From: Pseudomonas graminis
GTDB taxonomy: Bacteria; Pseudomonadota; Gammaproteobacteria; Pseudomonadales; Pseudomonadaceae
DNA: 57,938 bases
Reading direction: 5' to 3'
NCBI RefSeq assembly: GCF_900111735.1
Contig: NZ_FOHW01000027.1
Location: 20,224 to 78,161 of the forward strand
A program made the position numbers and the translations under genes. How positions within the stretch are numbered: position 1 is the first letter of the stretch; each line of letters opens with the position of its first letter. Positions 10,405 to 18,262 of this stretch are shown in pieces. The notes under the pieces were generated by a model. That model had not been told where the DNA came from. It saw nothing but the letters and a program-made list of their open reading frames with translations, and made no database searches.

Positions 10405-13251
10405 TTACCCCGCCACCAGCACCCGAATCGCTTCCAGACGCAGGGCGGCTTTTTCCAGCATGGCCAGGCCTTGCTCACGTTGTTCGCGCAACGCCGCCAG
10501 TTCGCTGTCGCGGACCGTCGGGTTGACCGCTTGCAGAGCCGTCAGCCGCGCCAGCTCTTCTTCGGTGTCTGCCGCCAGACGTCGCTGCGCTTCCGCCACA
10601 CGTTCAGCGTGCTTCGGCGCGATCTTGCTTTCGGCGGCGTTGATCTGCGGATTGAGCACGTCACGCTGGGCCTGAATGAACTTGTTGGCGCTGGCCCGGG
10701 GCACGCTCTCCAGCTGGCCGTTCAGGGTGGTGAAAGACACACGCCCCGACAGGTCGTTGCCATTGCCATCCAGCAGGCAACGCAGCGCAGCCGGCGGCAG
10801 GTAGCGGCCCAGCTGCAGCGAGCGCGGCGCGACCACTTCACTGACGTAAAGCAATTCCAGCAACACGGTGCCAGGTTTCAGCGCCTTGTTCTTGATCAAT
10901 GCCACGGCGGTGTTGCCCATCGAACCGGACAGCACCAGATCCATGCCGCCCTGCACCATCGGGTGTTCCCAGGTGATGAACTGCATGTCTTCGCGGGCCA
11001 GCGCCTGATTGCGGTCGTAGGTGATGGTCACACCTTCGTCGTCGCCCAGCGGGAAGCTGGCGTCGAGCATCTTCTCGCTCGGACGCAGGATCAGCGCGTT
11101 CTCCGAATGGTCCTCGCTGTCGATGCCGAACGCGTCGAACAGGGTTTCCATGTAGATCGGCAGAGTGAACTGGTCATCCTGCTCGAGGATGGCTTCCACC
11201 AGTGCCTCGCCTTCGCCCGCACCACCGGAATTCAGCTCCAGCAGACGGTCGCGGCCGGTGTGCAGTTCGCTTTCAAGGCGTACGCGTTCGTCGCGGGCCT
11301 CGTTCACCAAGGCCTGCCAGTCGTCCTCGTCACCGCCATCGAGCTGCGGTAACAGGCGCGGACCGAACGTATGTTGCAACGCGTTACCGGTAGGGCAGGT
11401 GTTAAGGAAAGCGTTGAGCGCTTCGTGATACCACTGGAACAGCCGCTCTTGCGGGCTGGTTTCCAGGTACGGCACGTGCAGCTCGATGATGTGCTTCTGG
11501 CCGATCCGGTCCAGACGACCGATACGCTGCTCCAGCAGGTCCGGGTGCGCAGGCAGATCGAATAGCACCAGATGATGGGAGAACTGGAAGTTGCGGCCTT
11601 CACTGCCGATTTCCGAACAGATCAGCACTTGGGCGCCGAACTCTTCGTCGGCGAAGTAGGCCGCCGCGCGGTCACGCTCGAGGATGTTCATGCCTTCGTG
11701 GAAGACTGTCGCCGGGATGCCGGAGCGAACGCGCAGCGCGTCTTCCAGGTCCATCGCGGTTTCGGCGTGGGCGCAGATGACCAGCACCTTCACGCGCTTG
11801 AGCATTTTCAGGGTGTCGATCAGCCAGTCAACGCGCGGATCGAAACGCCACCAGCGTTCTTCTTCACTGCTCTCGCCAGTGGCCTGGAAGCTGACTTCCG
11901 GGTACAGATCGGCGTGTTCGCCAATCGGTAGCTCCAGGTACTCAGCCGGGCAGGGCAGGGGATACGGGTGCAGTTTGCGCTCCGGGAACCCTTGCACGGC
12001 GGCGCGGGTGTTACGGAACAGCACGCGGCCGGTGCCGTGACGGTCAAGCAGTTCACGGATCAGACGGGCACTGGCTTCGGCGTCACCGGCAGCAACAGCG
12101 GTCAGCAGTGCTTCGGCTTCGGCCCCGAGGAAGCCACGGATGGTCTCGTTGGCTTTCGGCGACAACGTGCCTTTGTCCAGCAGCTCCTGAACGGCTTCGG
12201 CCACCGGGCGATAGTTTTCGCTTTCGGCGCGGAAGGCGTGCAGGTCATGAAAACGGTTCGGGTCCAGCAGGCGCAGACGGGCGAAGTGGCTGTCCTGGCC
12301 GAGCTGTTCGGGGGTTGCCGTCAGCAGCAGCACCCCGGGAATCACTTCAGCGAGTTGCTCGACCAGCGAGTATTCGCGGCTGGCCTTTTCTTCGTGCCAG
12401 ACCAGGTGGTGGGCCTCGTCGACGACCAGCAGGTCCCAGCCCGCCGCGAACAGCGCATCCTGGGCTTTCTCGTCTTCAACCAGCCATTCCAGCGACACCA
12501 GCGCCAGTTGCGTGTCTTCGAACGGGTTGCTGGCATCGCTCTCGATGAAGCGCTCGGCGTCGAACAGCGCGACCTGCAGGTTGAAGCGGCGGCGCATTTC
12601 CACCAGCCACTGGTGCTGCAGGTTTTCCGGCACCAGGATCAGCACGCGGTTGGCGCGGCCCGACAGCAACTGGCGATGGATGACCAGACCGGCTTCGATG
12701 GTTTTACCCAGACCCACTTCGTCCGCCAGCAAGACCCGCGGCGCGATACGGTCAGCGACTTCACGGGCGATGTGCAGCTGGTGTGCGATCGGTTGCGCGC
12801 GCACGCCGCCCAGGCCCCAGAGCGAGGATTGCAACTGGCGGCTGGTGTGTTCGAGGGTGTGATAACGCAGGGAGAACCACGGCAGGGGGTCGATCTGCCC
12901 GGCAAACAGGCGGTCGGTGGCCAGGCGGAACTGGATGAAGTTCGACAGCTGGGTTTCCGGCAGGGTCACCGGCTGGTTTTGCGCGTTGAGGCCGTGGTAG
13001 ACCAGCAGGCCGTCGACGTCGTCGACTTCGCGCACCGTCATCTTCCAGTTTTCGAAGTGGGTGATGGTGTCACCCGGCGAGAAGCGCACCCGCGTCAGCG
13101 GGGCATTGCGCAAAGCATACTGGCGCGTGTCGCCAGTGGCCGGATAGAGCACGGTCAACAAGCGGCCGTCCTGTGCCAGAACGGTGCCCAAACCCAGCTC
13201 GGCTTCGCTGTCGCTAATCCAGCGTTGCCCCGGTTGATACTGCTGCGACAT
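10405..13251 (-). CDS. rapA: RNA polymerase-associated protein RapA (HepA)
   Basis: A 948-residue Swi2/Snf2-type ATPase that binds RNA polymerase and promotes its recycling; the length agrees with E. coli RapA (968). Two tandem Tudor-like domains occupy about residues 1-110. Walker A DEVGLGKT is at 177-184, the DEAH box follows in VVDEAHHLVW, then TATPEQLGQ. The second helicase lobe carries EGMNILERDRAAAYF and LFDLPAHPDLLEQRIGRLDRIGQ. GGGAG precedes the ATG. It matches PA3308 in gene order. It is divergent from the small gene at 13458. Confidence 0.96.
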   Translation of the reverse strand: MSQQYQPGQRWISDSEAELGLGTVLAQDGRLLTVLYPATGDTRQYALRNAPLTRVRFSPGDTITHFENWKMTVREVDDVDGLLVYHGLNAQNQPVTLPETQLSNFIQFRLATDRLFAGQIDPLPWFSLRYHTLEHTSRQLQSSLWGLGGVRAQPIAHQLHIAREVADRIAPRVLLADEVGLGKTIEAGLVIHRQLLSGRANRVLILVPENLQHQWLVEMRRRFNLQVALFDAERFIESDASNPFEDTQLALVSLEWLVEDEKAQDALFAAGWDLLVVDEAHHLVWHEEKASREYSLVEQLAEVIPGVLLLTATPEQLGQDSHFARLRLLDPNRFHDLHAFRAESENYRPVAEAVQELLDKGTLSPKANETIRGFLGAEAEALLTAVAAGDAEASARLIRELLDRHGTGRVLFRNTRAAVQGFPERKLHPYPLPCPAEYLELPIGEHADLYPEVSFQATGESSEEERWWRFDPRVDWLIDTLKMLKRVKVLVICAHAETAMDLEDALRVRSGIPATVFHEGMNILERDRAAAYFADEEFGAQVLICSEIGSEGRNFQFSHHLVLFDLPAHPDLLEQRIGRLDRIGQKHIIELHVPYLETSPQERLFQWYHEALNAFLNTCPTGNALQHTFGPRLLPQLDGGDEDDWQALVNEARDERVRLESELHTGRDRLLELNSGGAGEGEALVEAILEQDDQFTLPIYMETLFDAFGIDSEDHSENALILRPSEKMLDASFPLGDDEGVTITYDRNQALAREDMQFITWEHPMVQGGMDLVLSGSMGNTAVALIKNKALKPGTVLLELLYVSEVVAPRSLQLGRYLPPAALRCLLDGNGNDLSGRVSFTTLNGQLESVPRASANKFIQAQRDVLNPQINAAESKIAPKHAERVAEAQRRLAADTEEELARLTALQAVNPTVRDSELAALREQREQGLAMLEKAALRLEAIRVLVAG

Positions 13252-13457
13252 GCTGCCTGACTCCCGCCTTGAAAAAGCCCACTATGTTAACGGAACAAGG
13301 CGCCCAGGCCAAAGCCACATTGTAAAAACCCCCGGATATAGTGGGCGGCGTACCTGAGGCGGGCACTTGCTGCGAAAAACATAGTCGAAACTCGCGCTTG
13401 AATCGGCTCAAGTCGACGAAACGGCAGCCGACAGCTTGATAACAGGAGACCATTACC

Positions 13458-13805
13458 ATGCTGCCACCGCTGATCCCACTGAGCGCGGCCCCCGTGACTT
13501 CGCAGCTGGACCCGGTCAAACCCACCCCGGACATCCCGCCGGTAACGCCGACTCAAAAGAGTTCGAGCGAAACCAATATCGACATGGGCGAACGTGACCG
13601 CGAGCAGGCCGAATTGCTGCTGCGCGAAGAACAACGCCGCCATCAACGCCGCCGCAGCGACCGGCGCGTGGCTGACCGCCACCCCGACCTTCAAGAAGGC
13701 CCGGCCATCCCCGGCGATTTCCTCAACGCCGACGACACCGTGCCGGTTGTGCCGATCATCGACGACGAGCCGCGCCAGGGGCTGTGGGTCGACCTGAAAG
13801 TCTGA
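13458..13805 (+). CDS. Conserved hypothetical protein (PA3307-like position)
   Basis: A 115-residue soluble protein of unknown function. The first 40 residues are proline-rich and low in complexity (PPLIPLSAAP, KPTPDIPPVTPTQ). The middle is a strongly charged helix rich in Glu/Arg (REQAELLLREEQRRHQRRR), likely coiled. The end is acidic (IIDDEPRQGLWVDLKV). GGAG lies nine bases before the ATG. Its place next to rapA matches PA3307 of P. aeruginosa, as I remember that order. No signal peptide or membrane segment. Confidence 0.75.
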   Translation: MLPPLIPLSAAPVTSQLDPVKPTPDIPPVTPTQKSSSETNIDMGERDREQAELLLREEQRRHQRRRSDRRVADRHPDLQEGPAIPGDFLNADDTVPVVPIIDDEPRQGLWVDLKV

Positions 13806-13871
13806 GGCGCTGGTCAGCGCCGCCTCGATTGCGCATTATTGGCGGCAACAGGTATTCACGAGCGATACGCG

Positions 13872-14033
13872 ATGAGCGATGACGAAAAACTGGTAGACCT
13901 GAGCGCCGAACGCGCCAAGCGTGTGCACGACCTCAATGACAAACGGCTGAACGAAGTCCGAAGCGCTTTCGAGCAGGCCATGCCGCTGGGCAAGGGCAAG
14001 AAGAAAGCCAAGAGCAAACCGAAGAAACGCTGA
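13872..14033 (+). CDS. Small basic-tailed hypothetical protein
   Basis: A 53-residue protein starting MSDDEKLVDLSAERAKR, with an acidic helical first half and a C-terminal lysine tail (GKGKKKAKSKPKKR) that could contact nucleic acid. I use the ATG at 13872 because the protein then begins with a typical acidic start; a TTG at 13839 in the same frame would add 11 residues. The ribosome site is weak for both. It sits between the PA3307-like gene and phrS, the position of PA3306. Confidence 0.6.
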   Translation: MSDDEKLVDLSAERAKRVHDLNDKRLNEVRSAFEQAMPLGKGKKKAKSKPKKR

Positions 14034-14088
14034 ACTGCCTGCCGTTCGTCCCCCGTCTGCCGGCTGCTGTATGCGATTCACGCCGGCA

Positions 14089-14102
14089 TTGACCTGAGTC
14101 AA
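14089..14102 (+). promoter_or_regulatory. Anr/Fnr-type box of phrS
   Basis: TTGACCTGAGTCAA is a perfect inverted repeat fitting the Fnr/Anr pattern TTGAT-N4-ATCAA in eight of ten positions. Its centre (14095.5) lies 41.5 bases upstream of 14137, where a transcript would start from the -10-like TAACCT at 14125-14130. This is the spacing expected for class II activation under oxygen limitation. Confidence 0.7.
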
Positions 14103-14166
14103 TTTCTTCCGCTACCCCTCTGGTTAACCTGCGCCTATCAAACAGGCCCGGGCAGAAGGAGTGCGC

Positions 14167-14283
14167 ATGTTTCTCGACCACGCAGTGATAGCCGGCGTCA
14201 TGACGGTGGGGCTGATGATGGTGATTTACTCGAGCGTCGGACTGTTCATCTGGAGAGACTCACCCCGGCGCGGCAGACGCTGA
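14167..14283 (+). CDS. 38-residue peptide encoded within phrS
   Basis: ATG at 14167 follows an excellent ribosome site (AGAAGGAG, 6 bases upstream). The product begins MFLDHAVIAGVMTVGLMMV, has a single hydrophobic segment over about residues 6-29, and ends in a basic tail (RDSPRRGRR), so it would sit in the inner membrane with the C-terminus inside. The stop is at 14281-14283, just before the terminator. The strong ribosome site suggests real translation and a dual-function RNA. Confidence 0.75.
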   Translation: MFLDHAVIAGVMTVGLMMVIYSSVGLFIWRDSPRRGRR

Positions 14284-14314
14284 GTTTTCTATAAAAGAGC
14301 ACGCAAGGCATTTT

Positions 14315-14340
14315 GGGCAACTTCGGTTGCCCATTTTTTT
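14315..14340 (+). terminator. Terminator of phrS (UUCG loop)
   Basis: GGGCAAC-TTCG-GTTGCCC: a 7-bp stem closed by C(UUCG)G, the most stable tetraloop, followed by A and seven T. The 3' end also suits Hfq binding. Confidence 0.9.
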
Positions 14341-14432
14341 GCGTGCTGATTGCTGCGGCGCCAGCTGCCGGATCCGGAATAAAAATGCTCTGCCCGCGCC
14401 GTCTCCCTCAACTCGGATAAGTACACCCTGCA

Positions 14433-14512
14433 GGAGCCGGCTTGCTGGCGAACGCATTTGTTCAGACGCTGGATGGGCGACTGCCAGATCGGGTTCGCCA
14501 GCAAGCCGGCTC
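14433..14512. repeat. REP pair (GAGCCGGCTTGCTGGCGAA type)
   Basis: GAGCCGGCTTGCTGGCGAA and the inverted TTCGCCAGCAAGCCGGCTC flank a spacer of about 42 bases. It lies between the phrS terminator and the 3' end of the MaoC gene. Confidence 0.85.
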
Positions 14513-14521
14513 AGAACCGCG

Positions 14522-14992
14522 TCAGCCGACGGTGATGGGCGGCAACTCGGCCAGGGTCACAGTCTGCAGCTTGCGTGGCGCGAGGATTTCGGCCTCGCCA
14601 TCGACCACCAGTTCATCGTTCTGATTGAACACGCGGGTGGCGATGCGCACCCGGAATTTCGGCAGTTTCTCGAGGATTTCCAGGCGCACGGTCAAGGTGT
14701 CGCCGATCTTCACCGGCTTCTGGAAGGTCATTTGCTGACCCAGGTAAATCGTGCCCGGGCCAGGCAGTTCACAGGCCACCGCCGCGCTGATCAATGCGCC
14801 GCTGAACATACCGTGGGCGATGCGATCCTTGAACATGCTTTTGGCCGCGAACTCGGCGTCCAGGTGCACCGGGTTGCGGTCGCCGGACATTTCGGCAAAC
14901 AGCTGGATGTGACGTTCTTCGACGGTTTGGCTGTAGCTGGCGGTCTGGCCGACTTCAAGGGCTTCGTACGGCGTGTTGGTGACTTGGGTCAT
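14522..14992 (-). CDS. phaJ: MaoC-like (R)-specific enoyl-CoA hydratase
   Basis: A 156-residue single hot-dog MaoC hydratase. The hydratase motif is present: SGDRNPVHLDAEFAAKSMFKDRIAHGM, with Asp and His of the D-x(4)-H dyad at about residues 38 and 43. Such enzymes make (R)-3-hydroxyacyl-CoA from enoyl-CoA and feed polyhydroxyalkanoate or lipid synthesis. I start it at 14992 (MTQVTNTPYEALEVGQ); an upstream in-frame extension reads as noncoding. Neighbouring lipase and fadD genes fit, and the order corresponds to PA3302, which has been called phaJ1. The exact phaJ number is not certain. Confidence 0.85.
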   Translation of the reverse strand: MTQVTNTPYEALEVGQTASYSQTVEERHIQLFAEMSGDRNPVHLDAEFAAKSMFKDRIAHGMFSGALISAAVACELPGPGTIYLGQQMTFQKPVKIGDTLTVRLEILEKLPKFRVRIATRVFNQNDELVVDGEAEILAPRKLQTVTLAELPPITVG

Positions 14993-15032
14993 GGGGTGTC
15001 CTGTGACAGTTGGGAAAGATGAACCACTGACG

Positions 15033-15977
15033 TCATTCGCTGCGGCGCGGCCTTGGCTGCTGCAGCGCCTGTTCAAGCCAGGCAAGCAGGTCACGGGTGA
15101 CTTCTTCACGATTGATCTCCAGGAAAATCTCGTGACGCGCCTGCGGATAGACTTTCAGCGTAACAAACGGGTGGTCGGTGCCGCTCAGAGCGTCGGCCAG
15201 ATGCGTGAGACGCTTGCCATCGCTCACCGGATCACATTCGCCCCCAATAATCAGGATCGGCAGTCCGGGATCGATCTGCGCCAGGTTCGAACGCTTGCTG
15301 ATCTGCTGCAGGCCGCCGAGCAGGTCCAGCCACAACTGATTGGTGCAGCGAAAGCCACACAGCGGGTCGTTGCCGTACGCGTCAACCTCGACCGGGTCGC
15401 GGTTGAGCCAGTCATAGCAGGTGCGTACAGGCTTGAAGCGTTTGTTGAACGAGCCAAACGACAGGTGTTCGATCAACGCGCTGCGCCCCGTCGGCCCTTG
15501 CCGCCAGCGTTCAAAACGAGCAACCAGCGCCGCAGAGCGGTAGAACGTGACCGGATGGTAATTCGAGCCGCTGAGAATCGCCCCCTGCACACTGGCGCTG
15601 TGGTGCAGCAAATACCCCTGGGCGATGTAACTGCCCATGCTGTGACCGAGCAGGAAAACCGGCACGCCCGGATGGCGCACTGCAATCGACGCTTTGAGCG
15701 TGGCGAGGTCGCCGACCACTTTGTTCCAGCCGTCCTGATCGGCGTAATGACCCAGGGTGCCGTGGGAGGCCGAATGGCCGTGGCCCCGTTGATCGGCGGC
15801 ATACAGGGCGAAACCTGCCCGCATCAATGCCACGCCCAGTCTGTCATAGCGCCCGCCATGCTCAGCCATCCCGTGGGAAAGCATGACCACCGCCCGGGCG
15901 TTGCCCATCGGCCTCCAGGCACGCACATAGAGACGAGAGTGATCTTGAGCGTCCAGCCAAAAAGCTTCGTGTTCCAT
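15033..15977 (-). CDS. Alpha/beta hydrolase, monoacylglycerol lipase-like
   Basis: A 314-residue serine hydrolase of the lysophospholipase/monoglyceride lipase type (PldB-like). The oxyanion motif HGMAEHGGRYD is at residues 35-45, the nucleophile elbow GHSMGS at 111-116 (Ser113), the Asp in IIGGECDPVSDG, and the His in YPQARHEIF near residue 285. No signal peptide, so cytoplasmic. Released fatty acids would be substrates for the two acyl-CoA synthetases next door. It is divergent from fadD2 by 226 bases and followed 40 bases later by the MaoC gene, probably one transcript. It matches PA3301 in order. Confidence 0.88.
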   Translation of the reverse strand: MEHEAFWLDAQDHSRLYVRAWRPMGNARAVVMLSHGMAEHGGRYDRLGVALMRAGFALYAADQRGHGHSASHGTLGHYADQDGWNKVVGDLATLKASIAVRHPGVPVFLLGHSMGSYIAQGYLLHHSASVQGAILSGSNYHPVTFYRSAALVARFERWRQGPTGRSALIEHLSFGSFNKRFKPVRTCYDWLNRDPVEVDAYGNDPLCGFRCTNQLWLDLLGGLQQISKRSNLAQIDPGLPILIIGGECDPVSDGKRLTHLADALSGTDHPFVTLKVYPQARHEIFLEINREEVTRDLLAWLEQALQQPRPRRSE

Positions 15978-16144
15978 CGCGTTTTCCTGGCCCCTGTAAA
16001 AAGTTGTCTCAAAAAACGCAGTGGCGAGCGCTTTGCTTGAGTGTATAGCGGTAGCCGGATGGCAGGCTGGTTACCCGCAAGATTCACACCGGTGATGACG
16101 TGGCGACGACTATTTGCCTTCTATGCCATAGCTGCTAACGTCCG

Positions 16145-16160
16145 GCAAACGCCCGTTTAA
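16145..16160. promoter_or_regulatory. Possible PsrA box upstream of fadD2
   Basis: GCAAACGCCCGTTTAA contains CAAAC-N4-GTTT, which fits the PsrA consensus (G/C)AAAC-N(2-4)-GTTT(G/C) except for the final base. It lies 44 bases before the fadD2 start in the divergent gap. PsrA is the long-chain fatty-acid sensor of pseudomonads. Inference from motif and context only. Confidence 0.45.
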
Positions 16161-16203
16161 ATACCACGGGGCCAGTACACTCAGGTAAGAGGATAAAAAC
16201 AAC

Positions 16204-17892
16204 ATGCAACCTGAATTCTGGAACGACAAGCGTCCCGCTGGCGTTCTTTCTGAGGTGGATCTTCAGGCGTACACATCGGTGGTCGAGGTGTTCGAACGCA
16301 GTTGCCGCCAGTACGCCGATCGGCCGGCCTACAGCAACATGGGTGTCACCCTGAGCTACGCAGAGCTTGAGCGCCAATCGGCGGCGTTCGCCGGTTACCT
16401 TCAACAGCAGACTGACCTCAAACCCGGCGACCGCATCGCCGTGCAGATGCCCAACCTGATCCAGTACCCCATTGCCGTGTTCGGTGCCATGCGCGCCGGC
16501 CTGATCGTCGTCAACACCAACCCGCTGTACACCGCCCGGGAAATGCGCCATCAGTTCAAGGATTCCGGCGCGCGCGCACTGGTCTATCTCAACGTCTTCG
16601 GCAAGAACGTGCAGGAAGTGCTGCCGGACACCGACATCCAGTACCTTATCGAAGTGAAGATGGGCGACATGCAGTCGGCCGCCAAAGGCTGGCTGATCAA
16701 CACCGTGGTCGAAAAGGTCAAGAAGCTGGTGCCGGCCTACCATCTGCCGCAGGCGATCCCGTTCAAACGTGCTCTAAAACTGGGCAAGGGCGATCGTCTG
16801 CAACGGGTGCCGTTGGCGCTGGACGACGTCGCTGTGCTGCAGTACACCGGCGGCACCACCGGTTCGCCGAAAGGCGCGATGCTGACCCATGGCAATCTGG
16901 TCGCCAACATGCAGCAGGTCTACGCCTGCATGCTGCAGCATGGGCCGGACGGGCTGCCGATCTTCAAGCAGGGCAGCGAGATCATGGTGGCGCCGCTGCC
17001 GCTTTATCACATCTATGCGTTCACCTGTAATTGCATGTGCATGATGGTCAGCGGCAATCACAACCTGCTGATCACCAACCCGCGGGACATCGGCGGCTTC
17101 ATCAAAGAGCTGAAGAAGTGGAAGTTCTCGGCAATGATCGGGCTCAACACGCTGTTCGTGGCGCTGATGGACCATCCCGAATTCAAGAAACTCGATTTTT
17201 CAACGTTGCGCCTGACCAACTCCGGCGGCACCGCGCTGGTTAAAGCCACCGCCGAGCGCTGGCTGCAATTGACCGGCTGCTCGATCGTCGAGGGCTATGG
17301 CTTGACCGAAACCTCTCCCGTCGCCACCGCCAACCCCTATGGCACTCAGTCCAGGCTGGGCACGGTGGGCATGCCGGTGCCGGGCACCACGGCGAAGGTC
17401 ATCAGCGACGACGGGGTTGAGCTGCCCCTGGGTGAGCGCGGCGAGCTGTGCCTCAAGGGGCCGCAAATCATGCTCGGCTACTGGAACAAGCCAGAGGCCA
17501 CCGCCGAGGTGCTGGACGGCGAGGGCTGGCTGAAAACCGGCGATGTCGCGGTGATCGACCCGGACGGGTTCATCCGCATCGTGGACCGCAAGAAAGACCT
17601 GATCATCGTCTCGGGCTTCAACGTCTACCCGAACGAGATCGAGGACGTGGTCTCGCGGCACCCGAAAGTGGCGAACTGTGCGGTGATCGGCGTTCCGGAC
17701 GACCGATCGGGCGAAGCTGTGAAGCTGTTCGTAGTGCCGAGGGATGCAACCCTGACCAGCGAGGAGTTGAAGGCATACTGCAAGGAGAACTTCACCGGCT
17801 ACAAGATTCCCAAGCAGATCGTGCTGCGTGAGTCGTTGCCGATGACGCCTGTGGGGAAAATCCTGCGGCGTGAGTTGCGGGATATCGCCTGA
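16204..17892 (+). CDS. fadD2: Long-chain fatty acid-CoA ligase FadD2
   Basis: A 562-residue AMP-forming acyl-CoA synthetase that activates exogenous fatty acids with ATP and CoA as they enter the cell. The P-loop YTGGTTGSPKG is at residues 214-224, the adenylate motif GYGLTETSPV near 365, and the FACS signature around DGWLKTGD is seen as EGWLKTGDVAVIDPDGFI, followed by DRKKDLIIVSGFNVYPNEIE. The conserved C-terminal Lys lies in TPVGKILRRELRD. It is upstream of a close paralogue in the same orientation, the fadD2-fadD1 arrangement of PA3300-PA3299. Confidence 0.95.
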   Translation: MQPEFWNDKRPAGVLSEVDLQAYTSVVEVFERSCRQYADRPAYSNMGVTLSYAELERQSAAFAGYLQQQTDLKPGDRIAVQMPNLIQYPIAVFGAMRAGLIVVNTNPLYTAREMRHQFKDSGARALVYLNVFGKNVQEVLPDTDIQYLIEVKMGDMQSAAKGWLINTVVEKVKKLVPAYHLPQAIPFKRALKLGKGDRLQRVPLALDDVAVLQYTGGTTGSPKGAMLTHGNLVANMQQVYACMLQHGPDGLPIFKQGSEIMVAPLPLYHIYAFTCNCMCMMVSGNHNLLITNPRDIGGFIKELKKWKFSAMIGLNTLFVALMDHPEFKKLDFSTLRLTNSGGTALVKATAERWLQLTGCSIVEGYGLTETSPVATANPYGTQSRLGTVGMPVPGTTAKVISDDGVELPLGERGELCLKGPQIMLGYWNKPEATAEVLDGEGWLKTGDVAVIDPDGFIRIVDRKKDLIIVSGFNVYPNEIEDVVSRHPKVANCAVIGVPDDRSGEAVKLFVVPRDATLTSEELKAYCKENFTGYKIPKQIVLRESLPMTPVGKILRRELRDIA

Positions 17893-17940
17893 TCCGGCAT
17901 TGCCTGATCCCTGAGCTTTAGCCACAGCTTTTTACCTGGC

Positions 17941-17971
17941 AAAAACGGCGTGATGATCACGCCGTTTTTTT
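17941..17971 (+). terminator. Terminator after fadD2
   Basis: AACGGCGTGA and TCACGCCGTT form a 10-bp stem with a short loop, flanked by A on the left and seven T on the right, so it could work in both directions. It separates fadD2 from fadD1, suggesting that fadD1 has its own promoter in the remaining 290 bases. Confidence 0.9.
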
Positions 17972-18262
17972 GCCCGGCAGTTTGTTGCGGGGGGTTATCG
18001 GATCGCGTAAATGAACATCACCACGTAGGAGATTTCCGACATTTAGGTTCATTGCTCTAAACGTGACCGTGAAATATTCAAGAGTCAGCTATGTGACTGG
18101 AGAGCCCGTTTTTGGCTCTAGGCGGCCCTTGGCAAAGCTGATACGCTCGCCCCGCTTTTTGTACCATCGGTCAACAAAAAGTGGTTACTACAAAATTCCA
18201 AACACAAGAAATCATCGCATTAAGCGGTGTGTAGAAACGCTGTTGCTGAGGAGTCGGCTTTT

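Larger units (their letters stand above)
14137..14340 (+). ncRNA. phrS: PhrS-like small regulatory RNA
   Basis: The transcript predicted from the Anr-box promoter to the terminator is about 204 bases, close to the roughly 212 bases known for P. aeruginosa PhrS. As there, it encloses a short open frame (38 codons; 37 in P. aeruginosa), lies between the PA3306-like gene and the MaoC/hydrolase/fadD genes, and is preceded by an Anr box. In P. aeruginosa PhrS is made when oxygen is low and raises translation of pqsR. No quinolone-signal genes are in this window, so its target here is open. The start site is inferred from spacing, not seen. Confidence 0.75.

Noticed and set aside
11968..13260. 430-codon plus-strand frame opposite rapA
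   Set aside because: Antisense shadow of the conserved rapA coding sequence; no recognisable domain.
14433..14512. Possible CRISPR-like array from the many palindromes
   Set aside because: The repeats come as inverted pairs without regular unique spacers and no cas genes are present; they are REP elements.
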